Shown piece by piece: positions 1-11,645 of a stretch of DNA of 64,000 nucleotides (its first letter is position 1; every line of letters begins with the position of its first letter). The position numbers were made by a program, and so were the translations under genes. Below the pieces are notes generated by a model. That model ran no database searches. It had not been told where the DNA came from and worked only from the letters and a program-made list of their open reading frames with translations. Origin of the DNA: Oxalicibacterium flavum (GTDB taxonomy: Bacteria > Pseudomonadota > Gammaproteobacteria > Burkholderiales > Burkholderiaceae_D). Location: the NCBI RefSeq assembly GCF_014635065.1, contig NZ_BMCG01000001.1, positions 682,001 through 746,000 on the forward strand. The letters are read 5' to 3'.

Positions 1-531
1 CAATCCGAAGATCAGCGCCCACCCGATCAGATTGCGTGCCGGCGGATAGAGATTCGAGAAGGAACCGAGAAAGGCCGAGAAGAAGAAGGTACTCAGACTC
101 ATCAGAGTCACGAATGCCGGAACCACGGCCAGAACATCCCAACGCAACCTGAAATCAAATGCCACAAGCAGAATGAGAAAGGTCAGCAACGACGACACGA
201 TCCAGCCCAAGGCCCAGATCGACATCCTGCCCATGATTGCCGGTGCCAGATTGGCCGGTGCGATCACCAGCAGCGGGTAAGTCCCGTCATAGCGATCCCA
301 GGCCGCTGCCGCAATTGCCCACGAGCCCATGCCGGCCGTCGCTGCGTTGCCGATCAGGAGGTAGTAGAGAATCTCTTCCGAACCGAGCAGGCGTCCGACC
401 AGAACCCATATCAATACACTGGTCAGGATGCGCAGCATCCATCCGCCAAGCCAGATCTTTCAGGTCCAGAACACGGAAAAATCGCGCGCCCCGACCAGCA
501 ACCCATAGCGAAACACGCGCAAGGCTTTCAT
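1..531 (-). pseudogene. ABC-2 type permease, interrupted by in-frame TGA (3' end off window)
   Basis: The reading frame starts at ATG 531 (MKALRVFRYGLL...) and meets a TGA at 460-462 after 23 codons. The same frame then stays open to the window edge and encodes hydrophobic permease-like sequence (for example IWLGGWMLRILT, LLGSEEILYYLLIGNAATAG). The residue expected after the FWT motif would be Trp, so the change looks like TGG to TGA. The start overlaps the stop of the upstream permease gene by the ATGA at 528-531, as in a translationally coupled permease pair. It could be a true nonsense mutation or a base-call error. Selenocysteine is unlikely in a permease. No ATPase partner is visible in the window. 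Confidence 0.75.
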
Positions 532-1298
532 GTCAGCCCCAATCTGCCGTTTTGTCTGAGTTGATCGAGCATGCGATTCATCGTCACCGCGCCCAGCACT
601 GCCGATACGCAGCCGATGAGAATCAGCATGCCGACCTGAAAGACAGCATCCACCGGCTCGGCGGCCGCAAAAGACAAGCGCACAATCTCGGCAGACCAGT
701 AAAAGAAGAACAGTGGCGACAATACCTGCAACCATGCCGGCAAGAACGCAATGGGAACCAGCACACCGCTCATCAGATAGAACGGTCCATAGACGGCGTT
801 CTGTATCGTGCGCGTCTGCCGCGCGAGGCTGAACAACGCAGCCGTCAAAACGGCCGTTCCCGCTCCAGCAAAGGCAGTGGCCAGAAGTGCAAATGCGAGA
901 GTCGCAGGATGATGGACTTCAATCGATATGTCGAAGACAAGCTTTGCCAGCAGCCACGCTTCGAAAAAACCCGCCAGTCCAAGAAAGGAAACGACAAATG
1001 CGCGTGAAGCGAGAATGACCGGATACGATGCAGGCGTGGCCACCAACAGTTCAAGCCGCTGATGACTGCGATCGTTCGATACGATTTCGCTCGATACTGC
1101 GAAGCACATCTGACCGATGGAAAACAGCAACGCCGCCGTCAATGCATAACTCGCGAGATCGGCCCGATTGGAAGCAATGAAGATGGCAAGAGCCGGCAAG
1201 ACCTGCAACGGCATCGCGAGTACGGGTGTCAGAACGCCCCAGTCTCGAACCGACAATTTGAACTGAGTCTGCAACGTAACCAGCACAAGCCTGAACAT
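528..1298 (-). CDS. ABC-2 family transporter permease
   Basis: A 256-residue integral membrane protein with about six hydrophobic segments (LTPVLAMPLQVLPALAIFIAS near the N-terminus, FYLMSGVLVPIAFLPAWL near residue 190, VGMLILIGCVSAVLGAV near 230). The layout fits the membrane subunit of an ABC-2 exporter; the substrate cannot be read from sequence. It is followed with a 4-base overlap by a second, broken permease, so the pair probably formed one heterodimeric exporter. The ATPase gene is not in the 457 bases upstream, where the AT-rich island begins; it may lie off the left edge or have been lost. If the partner is really dead, this gene may no longer be functional. Confidence 0.7.
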   Translation of the reverse strand: MFRLVLVTLQTQFKLSVRDWGVLTPVLAMPLQVLPALAIFIASNRADLASYALTAALLFSIGQMCFAVSSEIVSNDRSHQRLELLVATPASYPVILASRAFVVSFLGLAGFFEAWLLAKLVFDISIEVHHPATLAFALLATAFAGAGTAVLTAALFSLARQTRTIQNAVYGPFYLMSGVLVPIAFLPAWLQVLSPLFFFYWSAEIVRLSFAAAEPVDAVFQVGMLILIGCVSAVLGAVTMNRMLDQLRQNGRLGLT

Positions 1299-1755
1299 GG
1301 CGGCAATCTATTTCGCGAAGCCATCTAGAGTAGCTTTCTGCCTTGCTGCAAGCAAACAAGAAATAATGCTGACGATATACGCAGGATTGCTTTAGGGAGG
1401 ACCAGGTATCACGTAAGGTAAACAGGATTTTTCGTAATCCCACTCGCAATGAAAAGCAGTGAGCATGGGAGTTACCCTGTTATGAATGGTGGAAATAATA
1501 ATGCTGTTAAATCGAATCGAGTCAGTCATTTTGTTTGTGTATTACTTCCAACGTCGGAAATTGAAGCGGGGCTACGTCTAGAATATTTATCTCATATTTA
1601 TGGGATACCGTCATTCCCCCGGATTCAGGCCTAATGCTCAGTTGCAATAACTTCATAGTTTAGAGCATTAATAGAAATGCACCCTGAGGTTGCGCCATAA
1701 CTATCTCGCGGTATCGATCTAGCCCAAAACGAAAATAGTAGAGTGAGCCGCCATA
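1299..1755. other. Intergenic region at the left boundary of the DRT3 island
   Basis: No convincing gene is seen. The stretch becomes AT-rich from about 1340 and should carry promoters for the leftward permease genes and for the rightward RT operon. A 61-codon open frame at 1449-1634 has no ribosome site or recognisable features and is not annotated. No ACACAC-type motif is present here, unlike the region downstream of the RT genes. No mobile-element ends or tRNA fragment could be identified. Confidence 0.5.
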
Positions 1756-3102
1756 ATGCTTGATCAAATGTTCACTACGGAAAATTTCCGTCGCATTTAT
1801 GATTCTGAGAATCGCAAGGGTATCGACTTAGCTACCCGCTATTTCCCCACGCTTGAGCCGCTTACATCCGCCGTGCGCGACAAGGTTCAGGAAATTCGTA
1901 ACTTACGGAAAATCGAAGTCTCCCTAAAGGCTGATGAGTTTGATGCAAAGCTGCTTACGCTGAAAGCGGAACTAACGAGCTTAAAAGCAACCAAGTCATC
2001 TGCAATTGATTCTTTATTGGATGGTATAAGTCAAAAAGTACTCAAGCAGAGCTTCAAAATTGGGCTTTCCCAGAAAATTGGCCCAAAAGGAAAGCCTGTT
2101 TTTTGTATCGATGCCGAGCCTGAAACTTTTTTTGTCATCAAACAACTCCAAAGCAATATCCATCGCATATATGGTGTAAAACAAGCGAACCGTCACGACT
2201 TGGTTTGCCAGCTTCGCGATACATTAGGAAGCAAGTTTCCTTTCGAACTTGTGCGCACCGATATCGCCTCATTTTATGAAAATATTGATCGTGAGCGTTT
2301 AGTTGAAAAAATTGATCGCGATCAGTTATTAAGTCCAGCATCAAAGAAGTATGTCAAACAAATTCTCAATTCCTACGGTGCACTTTCCGGCTCCACAACT
2401 GGGATTCCCAGAGGGGTTGGCATCAGCGCTTATTTGGCGGAACTGTATCTAAGGCGGATTGACAACTCGATCAGAAAAATCGCTGGCCTAGTCTTGTATT
2501 GTCGGTTTGTTGATGACATCGTAGCCGTCTTCGCACGACCGCCAATCGGTAAGGACTTAGGGTCGTATAAAGATCTGATTATCAAGATCTTGAACGATGA
2601 GGGACTCACACACAACACAGCTAAGACAAGGGAGCTCAAACTGGCCGATAGCAGCCCGAAGAAGTTCGAGTATCTAGGTTATCGTTTTCATCTCACGCCC
2701 GCTGGGATTGCGCTTAGCCCTAGCGCAGCGAAGGTAGTGAAATATGATGAGCGGATGAGTACAACTTTCGCGGAGTATTGGCGAGAACGCCCCGTCAATC
2801 CCAAGGGCGCATATAGAAAATTAGTCGCCCGAATAAAATTTTTGACGGGTAACACACGGCTCTCTAATAGTAAGTCATCCGCTGTCACCGGCATTTACTT
2901 CAATAATTCAATTGTGACTGACTTAACTAGTTTCAAGCGTCTTGATAGACGCCTAAAAATACGTATTGCAGAACTCAAGCGAAGCAGCCTACAAAAGCAA
3001 CTGAAACGCTTGAGTTTCACAACGGGTTTTGAGCAACGTCGATATCATAATTTCAGCACTAGAGAACTTCAGATGATCGTAAAGGCATGGAAACATGGCT
3101 AA
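1756..3102 (+). CDS. drt3a: Defence-associated reverse transcriptase, probable Drt3a
   Basis: A 448-residue protein with reverse transcriptase palm motifs: VRTDIASFYENI (motif A, Asp169), GIPRG at 216-220 (motif B region), FVDD at 251-254 in place of YxDD (catalytic aspartates), and KKFEYLGYRF near 303-312. The first 120 residues are a helical, non-RT extension. There is no maturase, integrase or endonuclease domain and no flanking intron or retron structure. It overlaps the next RT gene by 8 bases; two adjacent RT genes of about 450 and 690 codons is the arrangement of DRT type 3 (UG3 plus UG8) anti-phage systems. Base composition is clearly more AT-rich than the chromosomal neighbours, which suggests transfer. 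RT activity is firm; the DRT3 class is an inference from gene pairing and size. Confidence 0.82.
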   Translation: MLDQMFTTENFRRIYDSENRKGIDLATRYFPTLEPLTSAVRDKVQEIRNLRKIEVSLKADEFDAKLLTLKAELTSLKATKSSAIDSLLDGISQKVLKQSFKIGLSQKIGPKGKPVFCIDAEPETFFVIKQLQSNIHRIYGVKQANRHDLVCQLRDTLGSKFPFELVRTDIASFYENIDRERLVEKIDRDQLLSPASKKYVKQILNSYGALSGSTTGIPRGVGISAYLAELYLRRIDNSIRKIAGLVLYCRFVDDIVAVFARPPIGKDLGSYKDLIIKILNDEGLTHNTAKTRELKLADSSPKKFEYLGYRFHLTPAGIALSPSAAKVVKYDERMSTTFAEYWRERPVNPKGAYRKLVARIKFLTGNTRLSNSKSSAVTGIYFNNSIVTDLTSFKRLDRRLKIRIAELKRSSLQKQLKRLSFTTGFEQRRYHNFSTRELQMIVKAWKHG

Positions 3103-5167
3103 GCGGCGGGTCTCTCTCACTCATAGAAAACAACGATCCGTATTAACGGACATGCTGCCTTTCGAGGTACCTCCGACATTTTCGAATCGTGGTTACTATC
3201 GCTTTTTAAGAAACAATGGCGTGGAAATCGAAAAGGGCAAGTTGCACTGGAATTGTGAAACGAGTGCTCTTGATGAAACAATGCGTCTACTATTCGGCAT
3301 TAAATCTGGCACCCCAATTTCCACCGATGTCGTAATTGAATGGGGCAAGAAGAGAGAACGCCGCTCCGTACCTCTTCGCAGATGCGAGATGGCAACCATT
3401 CCGTTCAATTTCCGTGTCGCTCACAATCTCGATGGGCGCACGCTAAGTGTTGTGCATCCTCGCAATCAGGTAGAAGTTGCGAGCTTCTATGCGACTCACA
3501 GCGCACTGATCATTTATCACACCTCCGCCAGTGAGTTTTCCATACGTCGGCCTGTATCAGTTTCGCGCTATGTCTACTTCAAGGATAGGCTTCACGACGA
3601 GCGCATGGATGCTGCTACTGGCGTGGAAGAGGAAGATCGTGAGTACGAGCAAATCGGTTCCTATTTCGTTTACCGTAAGTATCGGAATATTCATCGTTTT
3701 TTTGAATCGCACGAGTATCATCGTAGCGAGAAAAAATACGATGCTTTGGTTCAGATTGATGTAAACAAATGCTTTGACAGCATCTACACACACTCACTTC
3801 CCTGGGCAATTTTGGGAAAAGATCAGACGAAGTTCGGTCTGGAGGAATCGAAAAATACTTTTGCTGGGCGATTCGATGCGCTTATGCAAAATCTAAACCA
3901 TAAGGAAACCAACGGTATCGTTATTGGACCAGAATTTTCTCGAATTTTCGCCGAAATTATTTTGCAATCTGTCGACGCTGAACTCCTTCAAAAATTGGCC
4001 GATAGAGATAATCTGATTCATAAAGTCGATTATGAGATTTTCCGGTACGTAGATGATTTCTTTGTTTTCTATAATATGGAAACCACCCAGTTAAAGATCT
4101 TCGAGACTCTTCAAGAAATCCTCAAGTCCAAAAAACTGAGTATCAACACAGCGAAAATTAAGCACTACCAAAAGCCGATCATCACCGAGATTACGATCGC
4201 CAAAGAGCGCATCTCAAGTCTTTTGAATGAAGAGATCGATCCGGTGTGTGAGGAGGAGGCTTCAACCGCCCCACCTACTCCTCCTAAACAACATCTTGTT
4301 TGCGTTATAAACGCGAATCGATTGATTGTCAGGTACAAATCCGCACTTAAGGAGTCCAACGTAACCTATGGCGATTTACTGAATTACACTTTCGCTATAG
4401 TTGAAAGTAGAATTGAAAAGCTGTTCAAAGCATATATTTCGAGCGATAAATCAGATCGTGACCGTAAGCGCCTTTCTAACGCCTTGCTCGCGATCATGGA
4501 ATTTGCTTTTTTCGCGTATTCGGCAAGTCCAAAGATCAATCACACAATCCGGCTCTGTCGGATGATTACTATCTCTGTAAACTTTCTTCATGCTCAGGTA
4601 ATGCCTTATGAGCTGAAGCACTTGCTGTTTAAGTACGTCCACGATAACGTCATGCAGCAGCTCGAAAAAACGACGATGAGTATTCATCGAGAAGTGGAGA
4701 GCCTCTATCTTCTTATTTGTCTTTCGCAAATAGGTCGAGAATACTGGCTTCCCGAATCGGTCCTCCTCCGTCATTTCTTAATCAAAACGGAAGCCAGCAC
4801 TGGAGAGTATGTTCGTCCTGTTGGCTTCATGAGCCACTTCTCGATCACAATACTACTGTCCTATATCAAGGGAAAAGTTCGTTATACCAAGTTGAAAACA
4901 TTTGTTGAAACACACCTCGTCGCCAAAACCGAGTACATGAAGGCTCACTGTCCCGATGATGCTGAGACCCTAATCATGTTGCTCGATCTCATTGTTTGCC
5001 CTTACATCACGGCCGAAACTAAAGAAGAAATCGGAAAGATTTTTGGTCTAGATACAGTTAGCCTTGCATCTGTTCAGTCGTCTAATGATCAATGGTTTAC
5101 GGCTTGGGGCGATAAATTCAACCTTGGGAAAGAGCTAGACGCGAAGCGCAGTCGCGAGGTATATTAG
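3095..5167 (+). CDS. drt3b: Defence-associated reverse transcriptase, probable Drt3b
   Basis: A 690-residue protein with an RT core: VQIDVNKCFDSIY (motif A, Asp222), IVIGPEFSRIFAEIIL near 275-290 (motif B region), and FRYVDDFFVF with catalytic YVDD at 318-321. About 200 residues precede the palm domain and about 340 follow it; the C-terminal part is mostly helical, without a domain I can name. The ATG lies inside the end of the upstream RT gene, so the two are probably translated together. As I recall recent work on DRT3, one RT copies an ACACAC template in a non-coding RNA to give poly(GT), while the partner makes the complementary poly(AC) strand. Which protein does which is not shown by this sequence. 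An AT-rich foreign-looking gene. Confidence 0.8.
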   Translation: MAKRRVSLTHRKQRSVLTDMLPFEVPPTFSNRGYYRFLRNNGVEIEKGKLHWNCETSALDETMRLLFGIKSGTPISTDVVIEWGKKRERRSVPLRRCEMATIPFNFRVAHNLDGRTLSVVHPRNQVEVASFYATHSALIIYHTSASEFSIRRPVSVSRYVYFKDRLHDERMDAATGVEEEDREYEQIGSYFVYRKYRNIHRFFESHEYHRSEKKYDALVQIDVNKCFDSIYTHSLPWAILGKDQTKFGLEESKNTFAGRFDALMQNLNHKETNGIVIGPEFSRIFAEIILQSVDAELLQKLADRDNLIHKVDYEIFRYVDDFFVFYNMETTQLKIFETLQEILKSKKLSINTAKIKHYQKPIITEITIAKERISSLLNEEIDPVCEEEASTAPPTPPKQHLVCVINANRLIVRYKSALKESNVTYGDLLNYTFAIVESRIEKLFKAYISSDKSDRDRKRLSNALLAIMEFAFFAYSASPKINHTIRLCRMITISVNFLHAQVMPYELKHLLFKYVHDNVMQQLEKTTMSIHREVESLYLLICLSQIGREYWLPESVLLRHFLIKTEASTGEYVRPVGFMSHFSITILLSYIKGKVRYTKLKTFVETHLVAKTEYMKAHCPDDAETLIMLLDLIVCPYITAETKEEIGKIFGLDTVSLASVQSSNDQWFTAWGDKFNLGKELDAKRSREVY

Positions 5168-5333
5168 CCTCGGCGCTCCGCTTTACCCTTAATGGCTGTT
5201 GGCAGCCCACACACAAGCGCCCACTCTTCTCCTATATCAATTGGGGGTTGAGTAATCAGACGGTAGGAGCGGGCCGTCTTTCTTCCTGATGTGACTAGAA
5301 TGTAAAAAAGCCCTGCAATGCAGGGCTTTTTTT
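5168..5333 (+). ncRNA. Candidate DRT3-associated non-coding RNA with ACACACA segment
   Basis: The region directly after the second RT gene has no open frame but has structure. A perfect 5-bp hairpin (GGCTG, TTGG, CAGCC; 5194-5207) is followed after one base by ACACACA at 5209-5215. A 6-bp stem AGACGG/CCGTCT (5258-5263 with 5274-5279) follows. CGCTCC at 5174-5179 can pair with GGAGCG at 5266-5271, which would close a large loop around the ACACACA; this competes partly with the previous stem. A strong Rho-independent terminator at 5304-5333 would define the 3' end. The 5' end is unknown and could lie within the RT gene. The match to the ACACAC template expected for DRT3 is the main argument; the RNA itself is inferred. 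Confidence 0.55.
5304..5333. terminator. Bidirectional Rho-independent terminator
   Basis: An 8-bp perfect stem AGCCCTGC/GCAGGGCT (5309-5316 with 5320-5327, 3-nt loop) is flanked by a run of A on the left and a run of seven T on the right. It can end the RT operon on the plus strand and gyrB transcription on the minus strand. Confidence 0.88.
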
Positions 5334-5406
5334 ATCACCGTCTAAGAAGTTGCTCAAATACTGAGAAAAAGTTCATGTATTTTGAGAACCTACATAGTTT
5401 CTAAAT

Positions 5407-8292
<2,886 letters not shown>

Positions 8293-9399
8293 TTAAATGC
8301 GCATCGGCATGACGACGTACTTGAAGTCCGGGTTGTCCGGCACGGTGATCAACGCCGAGGAGTTGGCGTCGCCAAGAGCGATATTGATGTTGTCGCCCTT
8401 GAGGTTGTTGAGCACGTCGAGCAGATAGGTGACGTTGAAGCCGATATCGACGCTGTCGCCGCCGTAGTCGATTTCGATCTCTTCCACCGCCTCTTCCTGG
8501 TCGGCATTGGTGGAACTGATCTTCATGCTGCCGGGACTCATGATGCAGCGCACGCCCTTGAACTTGTCGGACGTCATGATGGCGGCGCGTTGCAGCGAAC
8601 GCAGCAACTGGTCGCGGCCGATCGTGAAGTTGTTCTTGTAGCCCTTGGGAATCACGCGCGTGTAGTCAGGGAACTTGCCCTCGACCAGCTTGGAGATCAG
8701 TTCGATGTCGCTGAAGGTCAGCTTGACCTGGTTGTTGGCGATTTCCAGATCGACGGTCTGGTCGGTTTCTTCCAGCAGGCGCTGCAGCTCGATGATGGTC
8801 TTGCGCGGGATGATGACTTCCTGGCGCGCGAATTCCTGCTCGGCCTCGACCTGGCAGAACGCCAGGCGGTGACCGTCGGTGGCGACCGCGATCACGTTCT
8901 TGCCGTCAACCACCAGCAGCAGGCCGTTCAGGTAGTAGCGGATGTCCTGCTGCGCCATCGAGAAGTGCACCATGTTGAACAGGTGCTTGAGCGTCTTTTG
9001 CGGCAGCGTGACCTTGGCGTTGTATTGCTCGGCCTGTGCCACGGTCGGGAATTCCTCGGCAGCCAGCGTCTGCAGCGCAAAACGCGACTTGCCGGACTGC
9101 ACGCTCATGCGCTTGTTGGCCAGCGTCAGCGACACGTCGCCGGAATCGGGAAGCGCACGCAGGATGTCCAGCAGCTTGCGCGCAGCAACCGTGGTCGAGG
9201 CCGTGTCGTTGCCGCTGCCGACCTGTGCATGCGTGGTGATCTGCACTTCGATGTCGGTCGAAAGAAAGGAAACGCGCTCGCCATCCTTGCGAATGAGGAT
9301 ATTGGCCAGAATCGGCAAAGTGTGCCGACGCTCGACAATACCACTCACAATTTGCAACGGACGGAGCAGCGCGTCACGTTGGGTTTTGACCAATTGCAT
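8293..9399 (-). CDS. dnaN: DNA polymerase III beta subunit (sliding clamp)
   Basis: A 368-residue protein of normal length for the beta clamp, which encircles DNA and tethers polymerase III. The N-terminal MQLVKTQRDALLRPLQIVSGIVERR and the C-terminal YVVMPMRI are characteristic. The three clamp folds occupy about residues 1-120, 128-245 and 250-368. It is transcribed with dnaA and gyrB on the minus strand. The 357-base gap to dnaA is large for this pair and holds the DnaA boxes. Confidence 0.98.
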   Translation of the reverse strand: MQLVKTQRDALLRPLQIVSGIVERRHTLPILANILIRKDGERVSFLSTDIEVQITTHAQVGSGNDTASTTVAARKLLDILRALPDSGDVSLTLANKRMSVQSGKSRFALQTLAAEEFPTVAQAEQYNAKVTLPQKTLKHLFNMVHFSMAQQDIRYYLNGLLLVVDGKNVIAVATDGHRLAFCQVEAEQEFARQEVIIPRKTIIELQRLLEETDQTVDLEIANNQVKLTFSDIELISKLVEGKFPDYTRVIPKGYKNNFTIGRDQLLRSLQRAAIMTSDKFKGVRCIMSPGSMKISSTNADQEEAVEEIEIDYGGDSVDIGFNVTYLLDVLNNLKGDNINIALGDANSSALITVPDNPDFKYVVMPMRI

Positions 9400-9756
9400 A
9401 GTTGGATCCTTATCGATGAGTGATGGTTAAACAGATCAAATGCGTGGATACGGTATCCGGTAAAGCCAATACTGATGCAACGCAACGACTTGCTCGCCAA
9501 CCGAAGCCGGCCATGCTGCGTGCCGATCGATTTGCCGTCCTGTCAGAAAACGAGTCACGCCGGTTCGCGACGCGCTTGCTTCCTCACTATGGGCGGGACG
9601 ACAACACCCTGTATTTTGACAGAAACATCCGACAAGCGACCCGATTGGACGCGATTTTCTGACCGCCGGTCGGACTGTCGCAACTTATCCACGCTCTATT
9701 CACCGCTTATCCCACGGATTTCCACAAAGTTATCCACAGGCGCGTAGGCAGCACGC
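9400..9756. other. dnaA-dnaN intergenic region, candidate oriC or part of it
   Basis: There is no convincing gene. The dnaA-proximal end (9686-9739) carries clustered DnaA-box-like 9-mers and the middle is moderately AT-rich around 9600-9625 (CTGTATTTTGACAGAAAC). Such clustering beside dnaA is typical of a replication origin or of dnaA-dnaN autoregulation. The other candidate, the dnaA-rpmH gap, has only one perfect box. Without GC-skew data the origin cannot be fixed. Confidence 0.5.
9686..9739. promoter_or_regulatory. Cluster of DnaA boxes
   Basis: Three 9-mers are seen on the plus strand: TTATCCACG at 9686-9694, TTATCCCAC at 9708-9716 (weaker) and the perfect consensus TTATCCACA at 9731-9739, with an additional TTTCCACAA-like site just before the last. 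They sit immediately downstream of the dnaA stop codon. Confidence 0.75.
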
Positions 9757-11139
9757 TCAACCCTTCAAGGTCTGTTCCAGCACGTGCAGTTCGTGGTTGC
9801 ATTCCGGACTCTTGCCGCGGTCGGCGGCGATCTTGCGGACCGCGTGCAGCACGGTCGTATGATCACGGCCACCGAACAGTTCGCCAATTTCCGGCAGGCT
9901 CTTTTGCGTTAGTTCCTTGGCAAGATACATCGCGATCTGGCGCGGCCGAGCAATGTTGGCCGGACGCTTTTTCGAGTACATATCGGCAACTTTAATGTTG
10001 AAAAAGTCGGCCACGGTCTTCTGGATGTTCTCGACCGAGATCTGGCGGTTCTGTACAGACAGCAGGTCTTTCAATGCATCCTTGACAACCTCGATCGTGA
10101 TGTCCTTGCCGTGGAAACGCGAATAAGCCAGGATCTTACGCAGCGCGCCTTCGAGTTCGCGCACGTTGGAACGCAGGTGCTTGGCAACGAAAAAAGCCAC
10201 GTCGTCGGAGAAGGTCACGCCTTCCTGTACCGCTTTTTTCAACAGGATCGCAACCCGCATTTCGAGCTCGGGAGGTTCAACGGCCACCGTCAGACCGGAG
10301 TCGAAACGCGAAATCAGACGATCGTCCATACCCGTGATTTCCTTGGGATAGGTGTCGCTGGTGATGATGATTTGTTTCTTTGCTGCAATCAATGCCTCGA
10401 ACGCATAGAAGAATTCTTCCTGCGTGCGGCTCTTGCCGCCAAAGAACTGGATGTCGTCGATCAGCAACAGGTCGAGCGAATGGTAGTAACGCTTGAAGTC
10501 GTCGAAACCCTTGCGTTGGTAAGCAGTCACTACGTCGCGAACATATTGCTCAGCGTGGATGTAGCGAATCTTGGTATCTGGATTGTCGGCCAGCACCTGG
10601 TTGCCGATGGCGTGGATCAAGTGCGTCTTGCCGAGGCCAACACCACCATACAAGAACAGCGGATTGTAGGAACTGCCCGGGTTGTTGGCGACCTGGATTG
10701 CAGCGGCGCGTGCCAGTTGGTTGGCCTTGCCGGTGACGAAACTCTCGAAGGTCAGCGCGGTATTGATGCGACTCTGGTCGCGGCGCGGCGTGGCTTCGGC
10801 CGGGTTGGACGGGATGGGTTCCAATACATTGGAAGGTACGTCGTCGGCCTGGGCGCCGGCCGGCGCGCTGGCCGCGACCGGGCGCCGCGCGGCGGCCAGC
10901 CGCGGGTCGAGCACGAACTGGACATTGACCGGTTCTTCCCAGAATTCCGCCGCCAGGGTGGTGATGCGGCCGGCAAACTGGGTCTTGACCCAGTCGAGCT
11001 TGAAACGGTTGGGCGCGGCGATGCGCAGGGTGCCTTCTTCATAGTCGAGCGGCGTCAGCGGCTTGATCCACGCACTATATTGTTGCGGCGTCAATTCCCG
11101 TTCGAGCTGGGCGGAGCAGGTCTGCCAGAAATTTTCCAT
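9757..11139 (-). CDS. dnaA: Chromosomal replication initiator DnaA
   Basis: A 460-residue initiator ATPase that binds DnaA boxes and opens oriC. Domain I is at the N-terminus ([21 protein letters not shown]), followed by a short Ala/Pro-rich linker at about 82-120. The AAA+ domain has Walker A GGVGLGKT (165-172) and Walker [10 protein letters not shown] (225-233). The C-terminal DNA-binding signature [10 protein letters not shown] is near residue 424. Start ATG 11139 is the expected family start. It is divergent from rpmH across 362 bases, the classic arrangement near bacterial origins. Confidence 0.98.
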   Translation of the reverse strand: MENFWQTCSAQLERELTPQQYSAWIKPLTPLDYEEGTLRIAAPNRFKLDWVKTQFAGRITTLAAEFWEEPVNVQFVLDPRLAAARRPVAASAPAGAQADDVPSNVLEPIPSNPAEATPRRDQSRINTALTFESFVTGKANQLARAAAIQVANNPGSSYNPLFLYGGVGLGKTHLIHAIGNQVLADNPDTKIRYIHAEQYVRDVVTAYQRKGFDDFKRYYHSLDLLLIDDIQFFGGKSRTQEEFFYAFEALIAAKKQIIITSDTYPKEITGMDDRLISRFDSGLTVAVEPPELEMRVAILLKKAVQEGVTFSDDVAFFVAKHLRSNVRELEGALRKILAYSRFHGKDITIEVVKDALKDLLSVQNRQISVENIQKTVADFFNIKVADMYSKKRPANIARPRQIAMYLAKELTQKSLPEIGELFGGRDHTTVLHAVRKIAADRGKSPECNHELHVLEQTLKG

Positions 11140-11501
11140 GAAGGTCTTCTACTCGGTCTTTATTATGCGAAGGGTGGATGGTCCCTTGGGTGGTCTTTGA
11201 AGCGTGAAAGGGCCGGGTCCGGCACCCTTCCGCTCGCCACGCGGAGCGCCTATTCTACCCTCGGCCCGCCAAGTTATCCACAGGCGCATGATTTATTTTG
11301 CGTGCCGCCATGCCGCGCAAACTGTGCTAAGTAATTGACAGAGAAGCGGAAAGTACTGTCTAATTCAGGGTTCACTACCCACGATGTTGGTCCGTTGTGT
11401 TGCCGCCCTCCAGGCATCAGCGCATGCGCCAGCGGCCCGAAAATTTTGGCGATGGGCGCGTGATGTTCCGATTCAATTTCTGCTGATTAGCGAGACCAAA
11501 C
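11140..11501. other. dnaA-rpmH divergent intergenic region
   Basis: The 362 bases hold no gene. They contain one perfect DnaA box, TTATCCACA at 11274-11282, next to a short AT-rich tract, which suggests DnaA autoregulation or an origin element. A good sigma-70 promoter for rpmH is present on the right side. The leftward dnaA promoter was not pinned down. Confidence 0.6.
11335..11364 (+). promoter_or_regulatory. Sigma-70 promoter of rpmH-rnpA-yidD-yidC
   Basis: A perfect -35 TTGACA (11335-11340), an 18-base spacer and a -10-like TCTAAT (11359-11364) lie about 140 bases before the rpmH start, pointing rightward. Confidence 0.7.
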
Positions 11502-11636
11502 ATGAAACGTACTTACCAACCTTCCGTCGTTCGCCGCAAGCGCACCCACGGCTTCCGCGTCCGCATGGCAACCCGCGGTGGCCGCGCTGTGCTCAATGCA
11601 CGCCGCGCCAAGGGCCGCAAGCGCCTCGCTGTCTAA
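11502..11636 (+). CDS. rpmH: 50S ribosomal protein L34
   Basis: A 44-residue, very basic protein of the large ribosomal subunit. It starts [19 protein letters not shown] and ends KGRKRLAV, the standard L34 sequence and length. It is the first gene of the rpmH-rnpA-yidD-yidC cluster and its stop lies 9 bases before the rnpA start. Confidence 0.98.
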   Translation: MKRTYQPSVVRRKRTHGFRVRMATRGGRAVLNARRAKGRKRLAV

Positions 11637-11645
11637 GCGAATGGC

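Noticed and set aside
460-462. TGA read as selenocysteine
   Set aside because: The protein is a permease, Trp is expected at that place, and there is no selenoprotein context.
1449-1634. 61-codon open frame in the gap before the RT operon
   Set aside because: No ribosome site, no recognisable sequence features, and it lies where promoters are expected.
1756-5167. Retron or group II intron as explanation for the RT genes
   Set aside because: No maturase or endonuclease domain, no intron domain V/VI structure, no msr-msd layout, and two different RTs in tandem.
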